Positions 1 to 8,593 of a stretch of 64,000 nucleotides of DNA are shown piece by piece. The notes below the pieces were generated by a model. That model was not told the origin of the DNA. It saw only the letters and a list, made by a program, of their open reading frames with translations, and did no database searches. How positions within the stretch are numbered: the first letter of the stretch is position 1; each line of letters begins with the position of its first letter. This stretch comes from an uncultured Aquimarina sp. (GTDB lineage Bacteria > Bacteroidota > Bacteroidia > Flavobacteriales > Flavobacteriaceae), in contig CANMSL010000001.1 in the NCBI GenBank assembly GCA_947500505.1, forward strand, positions 62,001 through 126,000, in the 5' to 3' direction. The position numbers were made by a program, and so were the translations under genes.

Positions 1-907
1 ACAAAGTATCTGCTACAGAAGAAGGCAATTCTTTTTTAAATAAGAAACGATCGCCATATTTTAAGGCTGAATTTTGATCAACATTTACAAACTCTTCAAC
101 ATTTTCTGCGGTTTTGAATGCGGGTAAAATTTCTGATACCGTAGCTATTAATTCATCTTCATCTTCCTTACTTGGTTCTTCTTTAAAAAATACATAACGT
201 AAATTTCTTGAGGCATCGGCCTTATATAGTTCTGGATGTTTATCTATGTACGATTGTATCTCGGCATCTGATATGTTGATTTCAGAATCCTCAATTGTTG
301 AAAATGGAAGTTGCACAAATTTAATATCAACTACATCATTTTCCATCTTATATGCTAACTCACCCTCTTTAAGTGTAGCACCTACTCCGGCTTTGATCAT
401 ATTTAGGTAAGTTTTTTCTAAAGCTCCTTTACCTAAAGAAATTTTATAATCTTGCCATTGTTGATAAGCAGCGGGATTACCTTTAATACTAGCTACATAT
501 TCCTGCATTTTAGCTTTATCGAATACTCCTGCTTCATTCTGAAAAGTAGGGTTATTAGCTAATCCTTCTTCTAACAATTGATTTACCTCATCAGCTCCTG
601 CTCTAATACCAAGTTCTTCAAACTGTCCATTAAAAACTATCTGTCTTACCTCTTGGTTCCAAACATAATTAACCGTCTGTAAACTGGATCCATTCGATCC
701 AAAATTTCTAGACGCTGCTTCAACTTTTCTTGCAAAATCAGTTCTGTCAATTTCTTTCCCATTTATAGTGGCAATTGTATTTGCCGCTTTTTGAGAAATA
801 GCTCCTCCATTTCTAATCAAATCCGCCAATACAAATGAGAAAAGTGCTAGTGCAATAATCACAATTAAGAAAACGGAACGTTGTCTGATTTTATTTAAAA
901 CTGCCAT
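1..907 (-). CDS. PpiD/SurA-like periplasmic peptidylprolyl isomerase, N-terminal part (gene runs off the left edge)
   Basis: The reading frame starts at the ATG complementary to 905-907 and is open to the window edge, giving about 302 residues. It begins MAVLNKIRQRSVFLIVIIAL, a short basic stretch followed by one membrane anchor, and then a SurA-N/PpiD-like helical chaperone region (INGKEIDRTDFARKVEAA near residue 45). This is the layout of inner-membrane-anchored foldases that help outer membrane proteins fold; the parvulin PPIase domains would lie outside the window. It stands 400 bp from the next gene and probably has its own promoter. Family assignment is good. The choice between PpiD and another parvulin is open because the catalytic part is not visible. 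Confidence 0.82.
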   Translation of the reverse strand, partial: MAVLNKIRQRSVFLIVIIALALFSFVLADLIRNGGAISQKAANTIATINGKEIDRTDFARKVEAASRNFGSNGSSLQTVNYVWNQEVRQIVFNGQFEELGIRAGADEVNQLLEEGLANNPTFQNEAGVFDKAKMQEYVASIKGNPAAYQQWQDYKISLGKGALEKTYLNMIKAGVGATLKEGELAYKMENDVVDIKFVQLPFSTIEDSEINISDAEIQSYIDKHPELYKADASRNLRYVFFKEEPSKEDEDELIATVSEILPAFKTAENVEEFVNVDQNSALKYGDRFLFKKELPSSVADTL

Positions 908-1313
908 TGTACGTGTTATTTATTCAAATATAGTGGGCGAAAATACCATTTTATTAGAATATTACCAATTAAAGATTGAAAGTCTTTACAACTTTTTTGG
1001 CTTTTTATTTTTTGAGATATTTACAAGCATTTTCAGTAAGACTATCGAATGCAAAATGAGAATCTATTTTACTGACTTAAAACACCATACAACTTAAAAA
1101 AAAGTTAGTCTACATCTCAACCAGATATTTAATAACTAATTATTTGTAAGAAAAACTTAGCTAATTATCTATTCAGTAAACTGCGTGATATTAGTCATCC
1201 GACCCACCGATCATCCATTGTGAATGGATCGATATACTACTTTTCAAAAATACGCCTTGTTCATACACACAGAAAAGGAATCAAGCATTAAAAAATAATT
1301 TACGTTGCAGATT
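908..1313. other. Intergenic stretch, no gene seen
   Basis: About 400 bp between two minus-strand genes. No open frame of note. The only structure seen is a short hairpin at 1213-1229 (ATCCATT, 3-nt loop, AATGGAT), which has no U-tract and is not a convincing terminator. The promoter of the isomerase gene must lie at the left end and the terminator of the upstream unit at the right end, but neither stands out. Confidence 0.5.
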
Positions 1314-2582
1314 TTAGTCTTCAGATAAGACTTCTAGTTCTATAATTTCAATTTTGGTATTGGAGGTCTCCATAATATTGATGGTGACAAGACCGATTTT
1401 TACGATATCTCCCTGTTGCGGAATTTCTTCTGTGTGATTGACAATCATTCCCCCAAGTGTTTCGTAAAATTCACTTTCGGGAAGGTCAAGCTTATAGACT
1501 TCATTTATATAATCTACTTCCATTCTCGCAGAAAAGCGATAATGGTTTTCTCCCAATTTATCTTCAATAAGTTCTATAGAATCGTGTTCATCTTCTATTT
1601 CTCCGAAAAGTTCTTCAACGATATCTTCTACGGTAATAATACCACTGGTTCCCCCATATTCGTCAATAACAACCGCAATACTTTTATGTTTCTTGGTTAA
1701 CAGATTAAGTACATCTTTTGCGTACATTGTCTCAGGAACAAAGACTACAGGAAGTAAAATGGATTTAATGGATTTAGGTTTTTTAAACAACTCAAAAGAA
1801 TGTACATACCCAATAATATCATCAATCGTACTTTTATATACCAGAACTTTAGACAGACCTGTATCGATAAAAAGCTGACTAACCTCTTCTAATGATTGGG
1901 ATTGCTCAACTGCAACAATCTCAGTACGGGGAATCATAACTTCTCGTGACTTAACATCAGAAAAATCAAGCGCATTTTGAAAAATCTGTATTTCACTATC
2001 AATTTCATCGTGTTCTTCTACTGTTTCCATCTGCTCATTAATGTAATCTCCTAGTTCCGTTTTCGTAAATGCCAACTGCACTTCATCTCCATCGGTTTTA
2101 AGAAATTTTTTGAGCACAAAATCAGATATCCAAATAACGAAAAAAGAAATCGGCCAGAAAATCACATAAAAGAGATATGCCGGAAAGGAAAAAATTTTAA
2201 GAAGCGTATTCGCATATATTTGAAAAAAAACTTTGGGAAGAAACTCGGCTGTCAACAATATCACCAGAGTAGAAATAATTGTTTGAAGTAGTAAGTTAAT
2301 ACTGGCAGCCATATCCGGATAGTAACCTTCTATGATAGCCATTAATAAATCACCCATATAAAACCCATATACTACTAAGGCGATGTTATTACCTACTAAC
2401 ATAGTAGCGATAAACTTAGAAGGTTTTTTTGTAAGCCTAGATAGAATATTGGCAAGAAATCCATCTTGCTTTTTTTCTATTTCGATATGAATCTTGTTAG
2501 AAGATATGTATGCGATTTCCATGCCCGAAAAAAAGGCAGATAGAATTACTGAAAATACAATCACTACAATTTGTAATTCCAT
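1314..2582 (-). CDS. CNNM/CorC family transporter-like membrane protein (DUF21, two CBS domains, CorC_HlyC)
   Basis: 422 residues. The N-terminal ~190 residues form a DUF21/CNNM membrane domain with several hydrophobic segments (opening LQIVVIVFSVILSAFFSGME). A CBS pair follows at about 205-330 (REVMIPRTEIVAVE; SIAVVIDEYGGTSGIITVED) and a CorC_HlyC domain lies at about 345-420. The family is linked to magnesium and cobalt efflux or resistance. In Bacteroidota the gliding protein GldE has the same architecture, but no gldD neighbour is present, so that name is not used. The gene starts directly at the end of a 65-residue membrane protein gene and is probably cotranscribed with lptC upstream. 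Older annotations call such proteins hemolysins; that is not supported here. Confidence 0.88.
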   Translation of the reverse strand: MELQIVVIVFSVILSAFFSGMEIAYISSNKIHIEIEKKQDGFLANILSRLTKKPSKFIATMLVGNNIALVVYGFYMGDLLMAIIEGYYPDMAASINLLLQTIISTLVILLTAEFLPKVFFQIYANTLLKIFSFPAYLFYVIFWPISFFVIWISDFVLKKFLKTDGDEVQLAFTKTELGDYINEQMETVEEHDEIDSEIQIFQNALDFSDVKSREVMIPRTEIVAVEQSQSLEEVSQLFIDTGLSKVLVYKSTIDDIIGYVHSFELFKKPKSIKSILLPVVFVPETMYAKDVLNLLTKKHKSIAVVIDEYGGTSGIITVEDIVEELFGEIEDEHDSIELIEDKLGENHYRFSARMEVDYINEVYKLDLPESEFYETLGGMIVNHTEEIPQQGDIVKIGLVTINIMETSNTKIEIIELEVLSED

Positions 2583-2779
2583 TAATTATTTTTATTGTTA
2601 GCATCAAATCTCTTCCGAAAATTCCTTTTGAAGAAATACATAAAAACTGCTACTCCGGCAAAACACAAGTATAAAATACTCCTACTACCTTCTTTACCCC
2701 ACTCTTCAAATGCCTGATATAAAAAAAAGCACATAATAGCAAGATAGGCAAGTTCAAAAAATCTAAAAATTTTCATCAT
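2582..2779 (-). CDS. Small two-helix membrane protein, unknown function
   Basis: 65 residues with two hydrophobic segments (about 8-24 and 35-50) and a basic C-terminus (FKRNFRKRFDANNKNN). Its stop overlaps the start region of the CNNM gene by one base and it begins 6 bp after lptC, so it sits in a tight lptC - small protein - CNNM series. No family is recognised. Position and composition suggest an inner membrane protein with a cytoplasmic tail. Its reality is supported by the exact packing between two clear genes. Confidence 0.7.
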   Translation of the reverse strand: MMKIFRFFELAYLAIMCFFLYQAFEEWGKEGSRSILYLCFAGVAVFMYFFKRNFRKRFDANNKNN

Positions 2780-2785
2780 ATAAAA

Positions 2786-3343
2786 TTATTCCTCAATGAA
2801 CATTATTCCTTCATTAACACGAGAATTCAATATAGTAAAATCCTGATTAGCATCAAAACCATCCGCTTCGTTAACAGTACCATCCGAAAGAATGCTCTCG
2901 TAAGATTGATCTGTAAACACCCAATTTATGCTCTGATCCCAATATAACTGACTCGCTTTCAGATGAGTGCTATCTGCCGTTTTTATATCTACATTACCTC
3001 TCATGTCAATCAGTCCTGTTTCTTTATAATAAATAGCATAATCTGCCTTAACCACACTAATTTTACCTTCCTTATCAATAATATCCAGAATTATACCTTC
3101 AGGAAATTCTTGATAACCAAAACTCTTATTGGTATAATCTTTTACTTTGGGGGTCTTAAGAATTGCAGTTAGTCTACCAGAGTCGGTATATTTTAAGTTA
3201 AGCTCATAACCTTCTGCCATTGGAGCATCTTCTGTTATAATATAATTATTAGTTTTAGAGGTATTAGGTTGACATGAAAAAAACAATGTCACAGCAAAAG
3301 CTGTGACAAGGTTTAGAATTATATTTTGATTCTTTTTATACAT
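2786..3343 (-). CDS. lptC: LPS export ABC transporter periplasmic protein LptC
   Basis: 185 residues. Lipoprotein signal with the lipobox Cys at residue 24 (LFFSC). The rest has the beta-rich LptC pattern: short strands and phrases such as ADYAIYYKETGLIDMRGNVDIKTADSTHLKASQLYWD. LptC joins the inner-membrane LptB2FG ABC transporter to the periplasmic LptA bridge in lipopolysaccharide export. Flavobacterial versions are often lipoproteins rather than single-span proteins, as here. The start codon overlaps the stop of the TPR gene upstream by one base, so translation is probably coupled. Sequence identity within the LptC family is low, so the call rests on length, signal and pattern. Confidence 0.75.
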   Translation of the reverse strand: MYKKNQNIILNLVTAFAVTLFFSCQPNTSKTNNYIITEDAPMAEGYELNLKYTDSGRLTAILKTPKVKDYTNKSFGYQEFPEGIILDIIDKEGKISVVKADYAIYYKETGLIDMRGNVDIKTADSTHLKASQLYWDQSINWVFTDQSYESILSDGTVNEADGFDANQDFTILNSRVNEGIMFIEE

Positions 3344-4713
3344 TATAGTTTCGGTACTTTTACCGTTTCACCGATCCAACACCCTATTTTTACCGAAGTA
3401 ATTCCGGGATTATTAAAGATATCTGTTTTGGAAGGAGCTTTTGCATTGTAGTTTGCTGCTGCTGCTGCTGCATTTTTTTTCAAACTAGGATCTACCTTAC
3501 CTGCTCTTCTTGCATAGCTTTCTGCTAACCAATATACTGCTCTTTTGCTAAATACATCAGTTCCACAATCATTAGCGCTGCTGGCAACCATTGCTGCTAT
3601 TCTTAAATATGCTGTTCCGAGTGAAGGCTTGTTAGCTAATGCTTTTCTATAATAAGATCTGGCTTTTCCATAACTTCCTTGTTTTTTCATTACTTCTCCA
3701 ATTCTGAAGTACACCTTAGCCTTATCACTACCTTTTGTTTCCAGCTCAGCAGATTGATTAAAGTATTTTAAGGCTACAGAGGTCTTTTTATCTTTTAAAG
3801 CTAATATCCCCAGATAGTAAGCTGTTTTAGCAGAAGGCTCTAGTTTATGCTGAGACTCAACTAATTTAAAGAATAAAGGATCGTCTGTACATTCTTTAGC
3901 ATACATTCTTCTCGAAGCACTTTTTATCCATTCTAAATTGGTCTTTTTCTCTTCGAACTGACCGTTATAAAGAGGTATCAAGTTTTTACAATCAGCTAAT
4001 TCTCCTAACTTTTGGTTAACCCCTCCCTTTACCTTACTGTAATTATTCAAGATTTTCCCATACGTATTCAATCTCTTTTTTTCTTTGCTGGAAAGCGCAG
4101 TGCCGGATTCTTCTTTTTCGGTTAACTCGGCAATTATTTTCGCTTTTTGACTTTCTTCACCTTCTATCTTTTCAATTACATCATCATAAAGATCGAAAAC
4201 ATCCTGTAGGTCTTTTTTACCTTCTGATTGCAGGTCAACAAGCAAATAAAAGTAAGTATATACCTTTTTTGGACTGGAAAAATTCTCTTTATCCTCCGTC
4301 CATGCTTTATGGAACTCTGCAAACTGACTCTGCTTAGTACCAATTTTATTATCATACATAATCTGACCTATATCAGAATGCATATCTCCTACCTTAGTTT
4401 TAGCAGGAAAATACTGAAGACGTTCTTTCCATAACGCAATCATATCATTTGCAATTGCAGCTTTTTCTGCATCAGTTGCCTTTTTATATTTACTTTCAAG
4501 TAATTTTTTACCAAATTGAAAGGTTGCAAGACTATGAGTAGGGCACTCTTTTCTTACTTTCCATAAAGGCTCTTCAGCGGCCTCATAATTCTTCACTTTA
4601 GCATGCTCATAGGCTATAGAAGCTGTTGTTGCACAGTCAGTTGCCTGAGCACTAACACTGGTAGCGCCCAACACTAATCCTGCTGCTATTGTATATAAAA
4701 ATTTAGTATTCAT
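3343..4713 (-). CDS. Secreted tetratricopeptide-repeat protein
   Basis: 456 residues with a Sec signal peptide (MNTKFLYTIAAGLVLGATSVSAQ). TPR-like helical pairs are clearest at about 290-375 (AKTAYYLGILALKDKKTSVALKYF; AKVYFRIGEVMKKQGSYGKARSYYRKAL). The middle is Lys/Glu-rich and probably helical. It is likely a periplasmic scaffold; a role beyond protein binding cannot be read from the sequence. It lies 16 bp after an outer membrane barrel gene and overlaps lptC, so it belongs to an envelope gene series running from coaX to the CNNM gene. Confidence 0.8.
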   Translation of the reverse strand: MNTKFLYTIAAGLVLGATSVSAQATDCATTASIAYEHAKVKNYEAAEEPLWKVRKECPTHSLATFQFGKKLLESKYKKATDAEKAAIANDMIALWKERLQYFPAKTKVGDMHSDIGQIMYDNKIGTKQSQFAEFHKAWTEDKENFSSPKKVYTYFYLLVDLQSEGKKDLQDVFDLYDDVIEKIEGEESQKAKIIAELTEKEESGTALSSKEKKRLNTYGKILNNYSKVKGGVNQKLGELADCKNLIPLYNGQFEEKKTNLEWIKSASRRMYAKECTDDPLFFKLVESQHKLEPSAKTAYYLGILALKDKKTSVALKYFNQSAELETKGSDKAKVYFRIGEVMKKQGSYGKARSYYRKALANKPSLGTAYLRIAAMVASSANDCGTDVFSKRAVYWLAESYARRAGKVDPSLKKNAAAAAANYNAKAPSKTDIFNNPGITSVKIGCWIGETVKVPKL

Positions 4714-4729
4714 AGCTGTATAATTGTAG

Positions 4730-5977
4730 TTAATTAAATTTCACTTTTCTAAACCATCTATCATTTAATGACAAACTTAATGATAAATTAAAAAATTCTT
4801 CTTTGACTAATCCTGCGTCTGTTGTGCCTCGTGTACCGAACTCAAAACCTACGTTAACATTAGAAAACAAATTGCCGACTGGTAACCCTACTCCAAAAGA
4901 TATGCCAAACTCATTAATTGGTTGCCCGTTAATGATTAAACCAGTTTCTTCATACCTCAATCCACCGCGGTAAACTATTCGGTTTAAATAGCTTGTAAGA
5001 GAATTGTATTTAGGTATAAAATATCCTCCTAATTTAACTTTTGACGCATTATCAAACTCAACATTATCTGCAGAAAATGCTCTATTATCAAAATCACTTG
5101 CATTAAGATAGGTATATTCTGCTCCTATGAACCATTTTTTTGGTTCTCCGATACCACCTCCTACTTTTAATTCGGCTGGAAGATCGAGGTCTCTATCAGC
5201 TATTTTAACTTCTTGTCGCTCCACAACTCTTTCTGCTCCATTAGCAGCTATCTGCACTGTCGCTAGTTCTAATGTATTTTCGGAGGCTAATTTAAAAGAT
5301 GGAGTAGATATAATTGATGTAGACAATTCTAACTTTTCGGTTATCATTGTCTTATAGGTAGCACCAAAAGACAAACTAACTCCCGATAGATCCGAATTAT
5401 CAATTTCCCTTGTATCAAATTGTAAATCAGGACGCTTTAAAATAGCCTTATTTTCTATATTTCCAAAGTTATAATTAATATCTAAACCAACACTTAAATT
5501 CTCGTTAACTTTAAATCCCGCCGCAATGAATACTTTATTAAGCCCTCCTGTCCCAAAGAACTGATTTTCAGAACCATCATCATTAAATGAGTTTGTTTGA
5601 TACCCCACAGCACTGACTGGCATAACTCCAAAACCAAAGCCAAACTTGCCCGCCGGAATACCTATTGCCAGGTAATCTAAAGTTGCATTGTCTTTGTAAG
5701 AATCATCACCTGCTGCGTTGTCCAGATTTAAACCATTAAAATTGGCTCCTAACGTATAGGTTGTTAAACCCAATTCTCCATATGAAGCCGGGTTTTGAAG
5801 ATTTAAGTGAATACTATCCGTAAGTATACCCAATCCCCCCATCGATCTGTTTTCTACTGTTCCCTTAAACTTCTGTAATCCTACTCCATAAAAAGAGTAG
5901 GGAGAAGAGGTTCCTTCCTGAGCATAAGATACGCTGGTAACTATTACCAGAATTACTACTAAAATCTTCTTTATCAT
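4730..5977 (-). CDS. Outer membrane beta-barrel protein (FadL/PorV-like shape)
   Basis: 415 residues. Signal peptide MIKKILVVILVIVTSVSYAQ, then EGTSSPYSFYGVGLQKF and an N-terminal SMGGLGILTDSIHLNLQNPASYG segment of the kind seen in flavobacterial barrels related to FadL and PorV. Alternating hydrophobic and polar strands run to the C-terminus. The start overlaps the coaX stop by 4 bp, so the two are probably translated together. The substrate is unknown. Confidence 0.72.
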   Translation of the reverse strand: MIKKILVVILVIVTSVSYAQEGTSSPYSFYGVGLQKFKGTVENRSMGGLGILTDSIHLNLQNPASYGELGLTTYTLGANFNGLNLDNAAGDDSYKDNATLDYLAIGIPAGKFGFGFGVMPVSAVGYQTNSFNDDGSENQFFGTGGLNKVFIAAGFKVNENLSVGLDINYNFGNIENKAILKRPDLQFDTREIDNSDLSGVSLSFGATYKTMITEKLELSTSIISTPSFKLASENTLELATVQIAANGAERVVERQEVKIADRDLDLPAELKVGGGIGEPKKWFIGAEYTYLNASDFDNRAFSADNVEFDNASKVKLGGYFIPKYNSLTSYLNRIVYRGGLRYEETGLIINGQPINEFGISFGVGLPVGNLFSNVNVGFEFGTRGTTDAGLVKEEFFNLSLSLSLNDRWFRKVKFN

Positions 5978-6705
5978 TGACTATTATTAAAAGCTAAAAT
6001 GTAATTTAGTCCCTCCAATAAAAAATTAGAGGTGGCAAATATGCTATTTTTTAATCTTTTAGACAAAAAATGTGCATCTCCTCCGGTTAAAATAACTGTT
6101 AAATCGGGATAAGTGTTGCAATATTCAGCAATTACTCCTTCAATTTCATATAAAACACCATATACAACACCAGAGTGAATGGCCTGATTCGTACTATCCC
6201 CAATAAGGTTTTTTGGTGATTCTATACCTAGCAAAGGTAATTTTGAAGTGAAATTATGTAAACTATTATATCTCAGAGCAAGTCCAGGTGCAATTGCTCC
6301 TCCTAAATATTCATCCCGGTAATTTTTAAAATCGTATGTAATACACGTTCCTGCATCAATTATCAATACATCCTTCTTAGGAAATTGATCAACTGCAGCG
6401 GCTACTAATGCTAACCTATCAACTCCAAGAGTTGTAGGTGTAGTGTAGAGATTTCTAAAAGGCATTTGTGTCTTATGGTCTAGTATTATTGTTTTAAACA
6501 AATCTTTTACTACATTCACATCTTCCTCTTTGATGTTAGAAACCGAAGAAATCAGAGCACAATCAATTAACGGATAATCTGTGTTAATTTTCTGAATAAA
6601 ATCTAATAAGTTTTTTGATTTCAGGGTTTCTTTATGAACAATTACATTGCCTTTAAAAACTCCTAATTTTATAGAGGTGTTACCAACATCAATAACCAAA
6701 TTCAT
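5974..6705 (-). CDS. coaX: Type III pantothenate kinase
   Basis: 243 residues, normal length for the family. It carries the N-terminal phosphate motif MNLVIDVGNTSIKLG with the catalytic-type Asp6, the GVDRLALVAAA segment and the DAGTCITYD segment, all typical of CoaX (ASKHA fold). The enzyme phosphorylates pantothenate in the first step of coenzyme A synthesis and needs a monovalent cation; unlike CoaA it is not feedback inhibited by CoA. It is first in the minus-strand envelope gene series. Confidence 0.93.
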   Translation of the reverse strand: MNLVIDVGNTSIKLGVFKGNVIVHKETLKSKNLLDFIQKINTDYPLIDCALISSVSNIKEEDVNVVKDLFKTIILDHKTQMPFRNLYTTPTTLGVDRLALVAAAVDQFPKKDVLIIDAGTCITYDFKNYRDEYLGGAIAPGLALRYNSLHNFTSKLPLLGIESPKNLIGDSTNQAIHSGVVYGVLYEIEGVIAEYCNTYPDLTVILTGGDAHFLSKRLKNSIFATSNFLLEGLNYILAFNNSQ

Positions 6706-6849
6706 TTATTCTTATTTATTGTTTCTAAGCATACTAAAAGAATTTAGCACTATTTATTTGTAGTTGAACGAAACCTTAATGTTAAAGTTCAATCCACTTC
6801 GCCTTTTATGGGTGTGTAAATGTACAAAACGATTTTTTTAATTTTTTCT

Positions 6850-6880
6850 TTTGATGATTAAAAAAAGCGTTCTATATTTG
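6850..6880 (+). promoter_or_regulatory. Promoter of tRNA-Phe
   Basis: TTTG at 6850-6853, 19 bp spacer, then TATATTTG at 6873-6880. This fits the Bacteroidota primary sigma pattern (-33 TTTG, -7 TAnnTTTG) exactly. The tRNA begins 16 bp further on. Confidence 0.75.
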
Positions 6881-6896
6881 CATCCGCTTACAGCAA

Positions 6897-6969
6897 GGTG
6901 CCTTAGCTCAGTTGGTAGAGCAAAGGACTGAAAATCCTTGTGTCCCTGGTTCGATTCCTGGAGGCACCA
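6897..6969 (+). tRNA. tRNA-Phe (anticodon GAA)
   Basis: A full cloverleaf is visible: acceptor arm GGTGCCT paired with AGGCACC, D-arm TAGCTCAGTTGGTAGAGCA, anticodon loop CTGAAAA with anticodon GAA in the stem AAGGA/TCCTT, and T-arm TGGTTCGATTCC. The discriminator base is A. The following bases are CCT, so the 3' CCA is not encoded and must be added after transcription. Confidence 0.97.
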
Positions 6970-6973
6970 CCTT

Positions 6974-7002
6974 AAAAACCCGAACTTAAGTTCGGGTTTT
7001 TT
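6974..7002 (+). terminator. Intrinsic terminator after tRNA-Phe
   Basis: Perfect hairpin CCCGAAC-TTAA-GTTCGGG flanked by an A run on the left and a T run on the right, 4 bp after the tRNA. Confidence 0.9.
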
Positions 7003-7070
7003 GTTCTTTTTAATTTTCTTCTCCTTGCTGAATTTAGATTGAGAGTTTCTTGTTAAAGGATAGTCAAACT

Positions 7071-7586
7071 CTAAATTTGATTTTCATTCTCTTCATTTTT
7101 CTTGGTTAACGAGTCTACCTTAACCTTAGATCGATACCTGTTTAAAAATTGCCTTTGCATCTCCTCGATTCGTTTCTTCATATGATCCAAATCCATAAAA
7201 TCAAGGCCGAAATCGTTAGAAAAAAAATCATCCTTGAAGAATTGATTTGTGAATAGAGAATCCTCTCGAAACAAATTTTCAAATTCCTGGTTTTCTAAGT
7301 TAAATCCTGAAAAATTACTATAAAACCTGAATTTTAAAGATTTTAACACACTATCCCGATCCTTTAAAGCCAAATCTTTCAAATCATTACCAGAAGACCA
7401 GGAGTAGATAGAATCGTAGCGGATCAAATTTCCTGCTTCATCAAATTCTTTATTTACTTCCCAACTTCCTTTTGGGATGTTATTTTCTATTTTCTTGTCC
7501 TCATCCAATTTTTCTTGATTTTTCTCCTGACTGTTGCAGCTAACACTTAAAAAAGCTGCAAGCATCAAAATTGCATACCTTTTCAT
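7071..7586 (-). CDS. Putative lipoprotein, unknown function
   Basis: The start chosen is the ATG at 7584-7586, which gives MKRYAILMLAAFLSVSC, a clean lipoprotein signal with Cys17; the longer frame adds 12 residues before the signal and is less likely. The mature part (~155 residues) is acidic, repeats Asp/Phe-rich segments (FFKDDFFSNDFGLDFMDLD), and ends in a basic helical stretch. No family is recognised. It lies upstream of and convergent with nothing; the tRNA terminator separates it from the tRNA. Confidence 0.75.
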   Translation of the reverse strand: MKRYAILMLAAFLSVSCNSQEKNQEKLDEDKKIENNIPKGSWEVNKEFDEAGNLIRYDSIYSWSSGNDLKDLALKDRDSVLKSLKFRFYSNFSGFNLENQEFENLFREDSLFTNQFFKDDFFSNDFGLDFMDLDHMKKRIEEMQRQFLNRYRSKVKVDSLTKKNEENENQI

Positions 7587-7690
7587 TTTGTAAATTTTTA
7601 AAATGTATTCATCATTGTACAAATTGATTTCAATACTTTCTAAACTTATTATCGTGAATTAGAATTTTAATTTCTTAAACTCCGATATAA

Positions 7691-7717
7691 AAAGAGGTCA
7701 GTATTACCGACCTCTTT
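7691..7717 (-). terminator. Terminator of the hsp20 gene
   Basis: Nine-bp stem AAAGAGGTC / GACCTCTTT with a nine-base loop, nine bases beyond the hsp20 stop. On the minus strand the hairpin is followed by TTTTTATAT. Confidence 0.8.
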
Positions 7718-7725
7718 GAAATGAA

Positions 7726-8202
7726 CTATGAAATTTTAATACTTCTAGGAGGTTTTTGAATTGCTTCTTCTTTCTTTGGTAAGTGAACGCTAAGCACTCC
7801 GTTGGTATATTCTGCTTTAATCTTATCTTCTTTGATGGTTTCTGGTAACGTAAAAGAACGTTTAAATGAAGAATATCCAAATTCTCTACGAGTATAATTA
7901 TCCTCTTGATGTTCACTATTTTCTTCCATTTCCGTAGAAATTGAAAGCATTTGATTGTCAAGATCAATATGAAAATCTGATTTTTTCAATCCAGGCACAG
8001 CCATATCCACGAAATAAGCATCCTTAGTCTCCCTAATATTTACCTTAGGAAGTGTAAGCCCATTATTAAAATTAGAAGTAAACACTGAAGGCAGGTCTCT
8101 ATTGAACATTTCGTCAATCCAAGAAGACCAGGTCGGGAAGGTAAGGCTATTAGAATTAGTTTTTGCCGTACCTCCATTCTCTGTTGTCACTAAATTGCTC
8201 AT
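7726..8202 (-). CDS. Hsp20/alpha-crystallin small heat shock protein
   Basis: 158 residues. The alpha-crystallin domain spans about residues 45-150: LPKVNIRETKDAYFVDMAVPGLKKSDF at its start, then the FGYSSFKRSFTLPETI strand and AEYTNGVLSVHLPK, which is the A-x-x-x-n-G-v-L motif. Such proteins hold unfolding proteins in a refoldable state without ATP. The C-terminal IxI-type anchor is seen as SIKIS. A 19-bp palindrome lies about 150 bp upstream and could be part of its control. Confidence 0.93.
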   Translation of the reverse strand: MSNLVTTENGGTAKTNSNSLTFPTWSSWIDEMFNRDLPSVFTSNFNNGLTLPKVNIRETKDAYFVDMAVPGLKKSDFHIDLDNQMLSISTEMEENSEHQEDNYTRREFGYSSFKRSFTLPETIKEDKIKAEYTNGVLSVHLPKKEEAIQKPPRSIKIS

Positions 8203-8353
8203 AACTACAAAAATTTTAAGTTAGACATTAATTCAAAAATTTATTAAACAATAAACAAACCAAATGCCAAATTCGTCCAGGGAGTTTGGATCAGAAAAAT
8301 TTTAGATAACTATTAAGATTTATTCTTTAAAAATTCTAAAAGAATGGTAGTCG

Positions 8354-8372
8354 AAATGTCAATTTGACATTT
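8354..8372. promoter_or_regulatory. Candidate operator (19-bp palindrome)
   Basis: AAATGTCAATTTGACATTT is a perfect inverted repeat around one central base. A further TGACATTT half-site follows at 8379-8386. It lies between the divergent hsp20 and PAP2 genes, so a regulator of either is possible. No known site name is assigned. Confidence 0.45.
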
Positions 8373-8568
8373 AATCAGTGACATTTTTTCCATCTAATAG
8401 CATCCTCTGGGCAATATAAAAGACCCTTCTTTAGTAAAGAAATTAGATTATTCTTCAAAAGGGTTTTACTAAAAAATCCAAATAAGTATTTTTTGATATT
8501 GCTATCATATGAGCACCACAAGTACCGGGCAATTCTTTATTTTTAACTTTTGTTCACGAATAAGTTGC

Positions 8569-8576
8569 TATTTTTG
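8569..8576 (+). promoter_or_regulatory. -7 element of the PAP2 phosphatase gene
   Basis: TATTTTTG matches TAnnTTTG. It lies 17 bp before the ATG at 8594. A TTTG at 8549-8552 is upstream, though the 16-bp spacing is shorter than usual. Confidence 0.45.
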
Positions 8577-8593
8577 CATTCCAAATTCTACCT

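Larger units (their letters stand above)
8203..8593. other. Divergent intergenic region between hsp20 and PAP2 genes
   Basis: About 390 bp without a gene. It holds a 19-bp palindrome at 8354-8372 with a repeated TGACATTT half-site just after it, a 15-bp palindrome TTCTTTAGTAAAGAA at 8427-8441, and the -7 box of the PAP2 gene at 8569-8576. Confidence 0.6.

Noticed and set aside
1314..2582. Naming the CNNM-type protein GldE or hemolysin
   Set aside because: The gliding gene neighbours are absent, and the hemolysin name comes from old annotation without activity support.
7704..7967. An 87-codon minus-strand frame overlapping hsp20
   Set aside because: It is out of frame inside the clear Hsp20 gene and has no family features.
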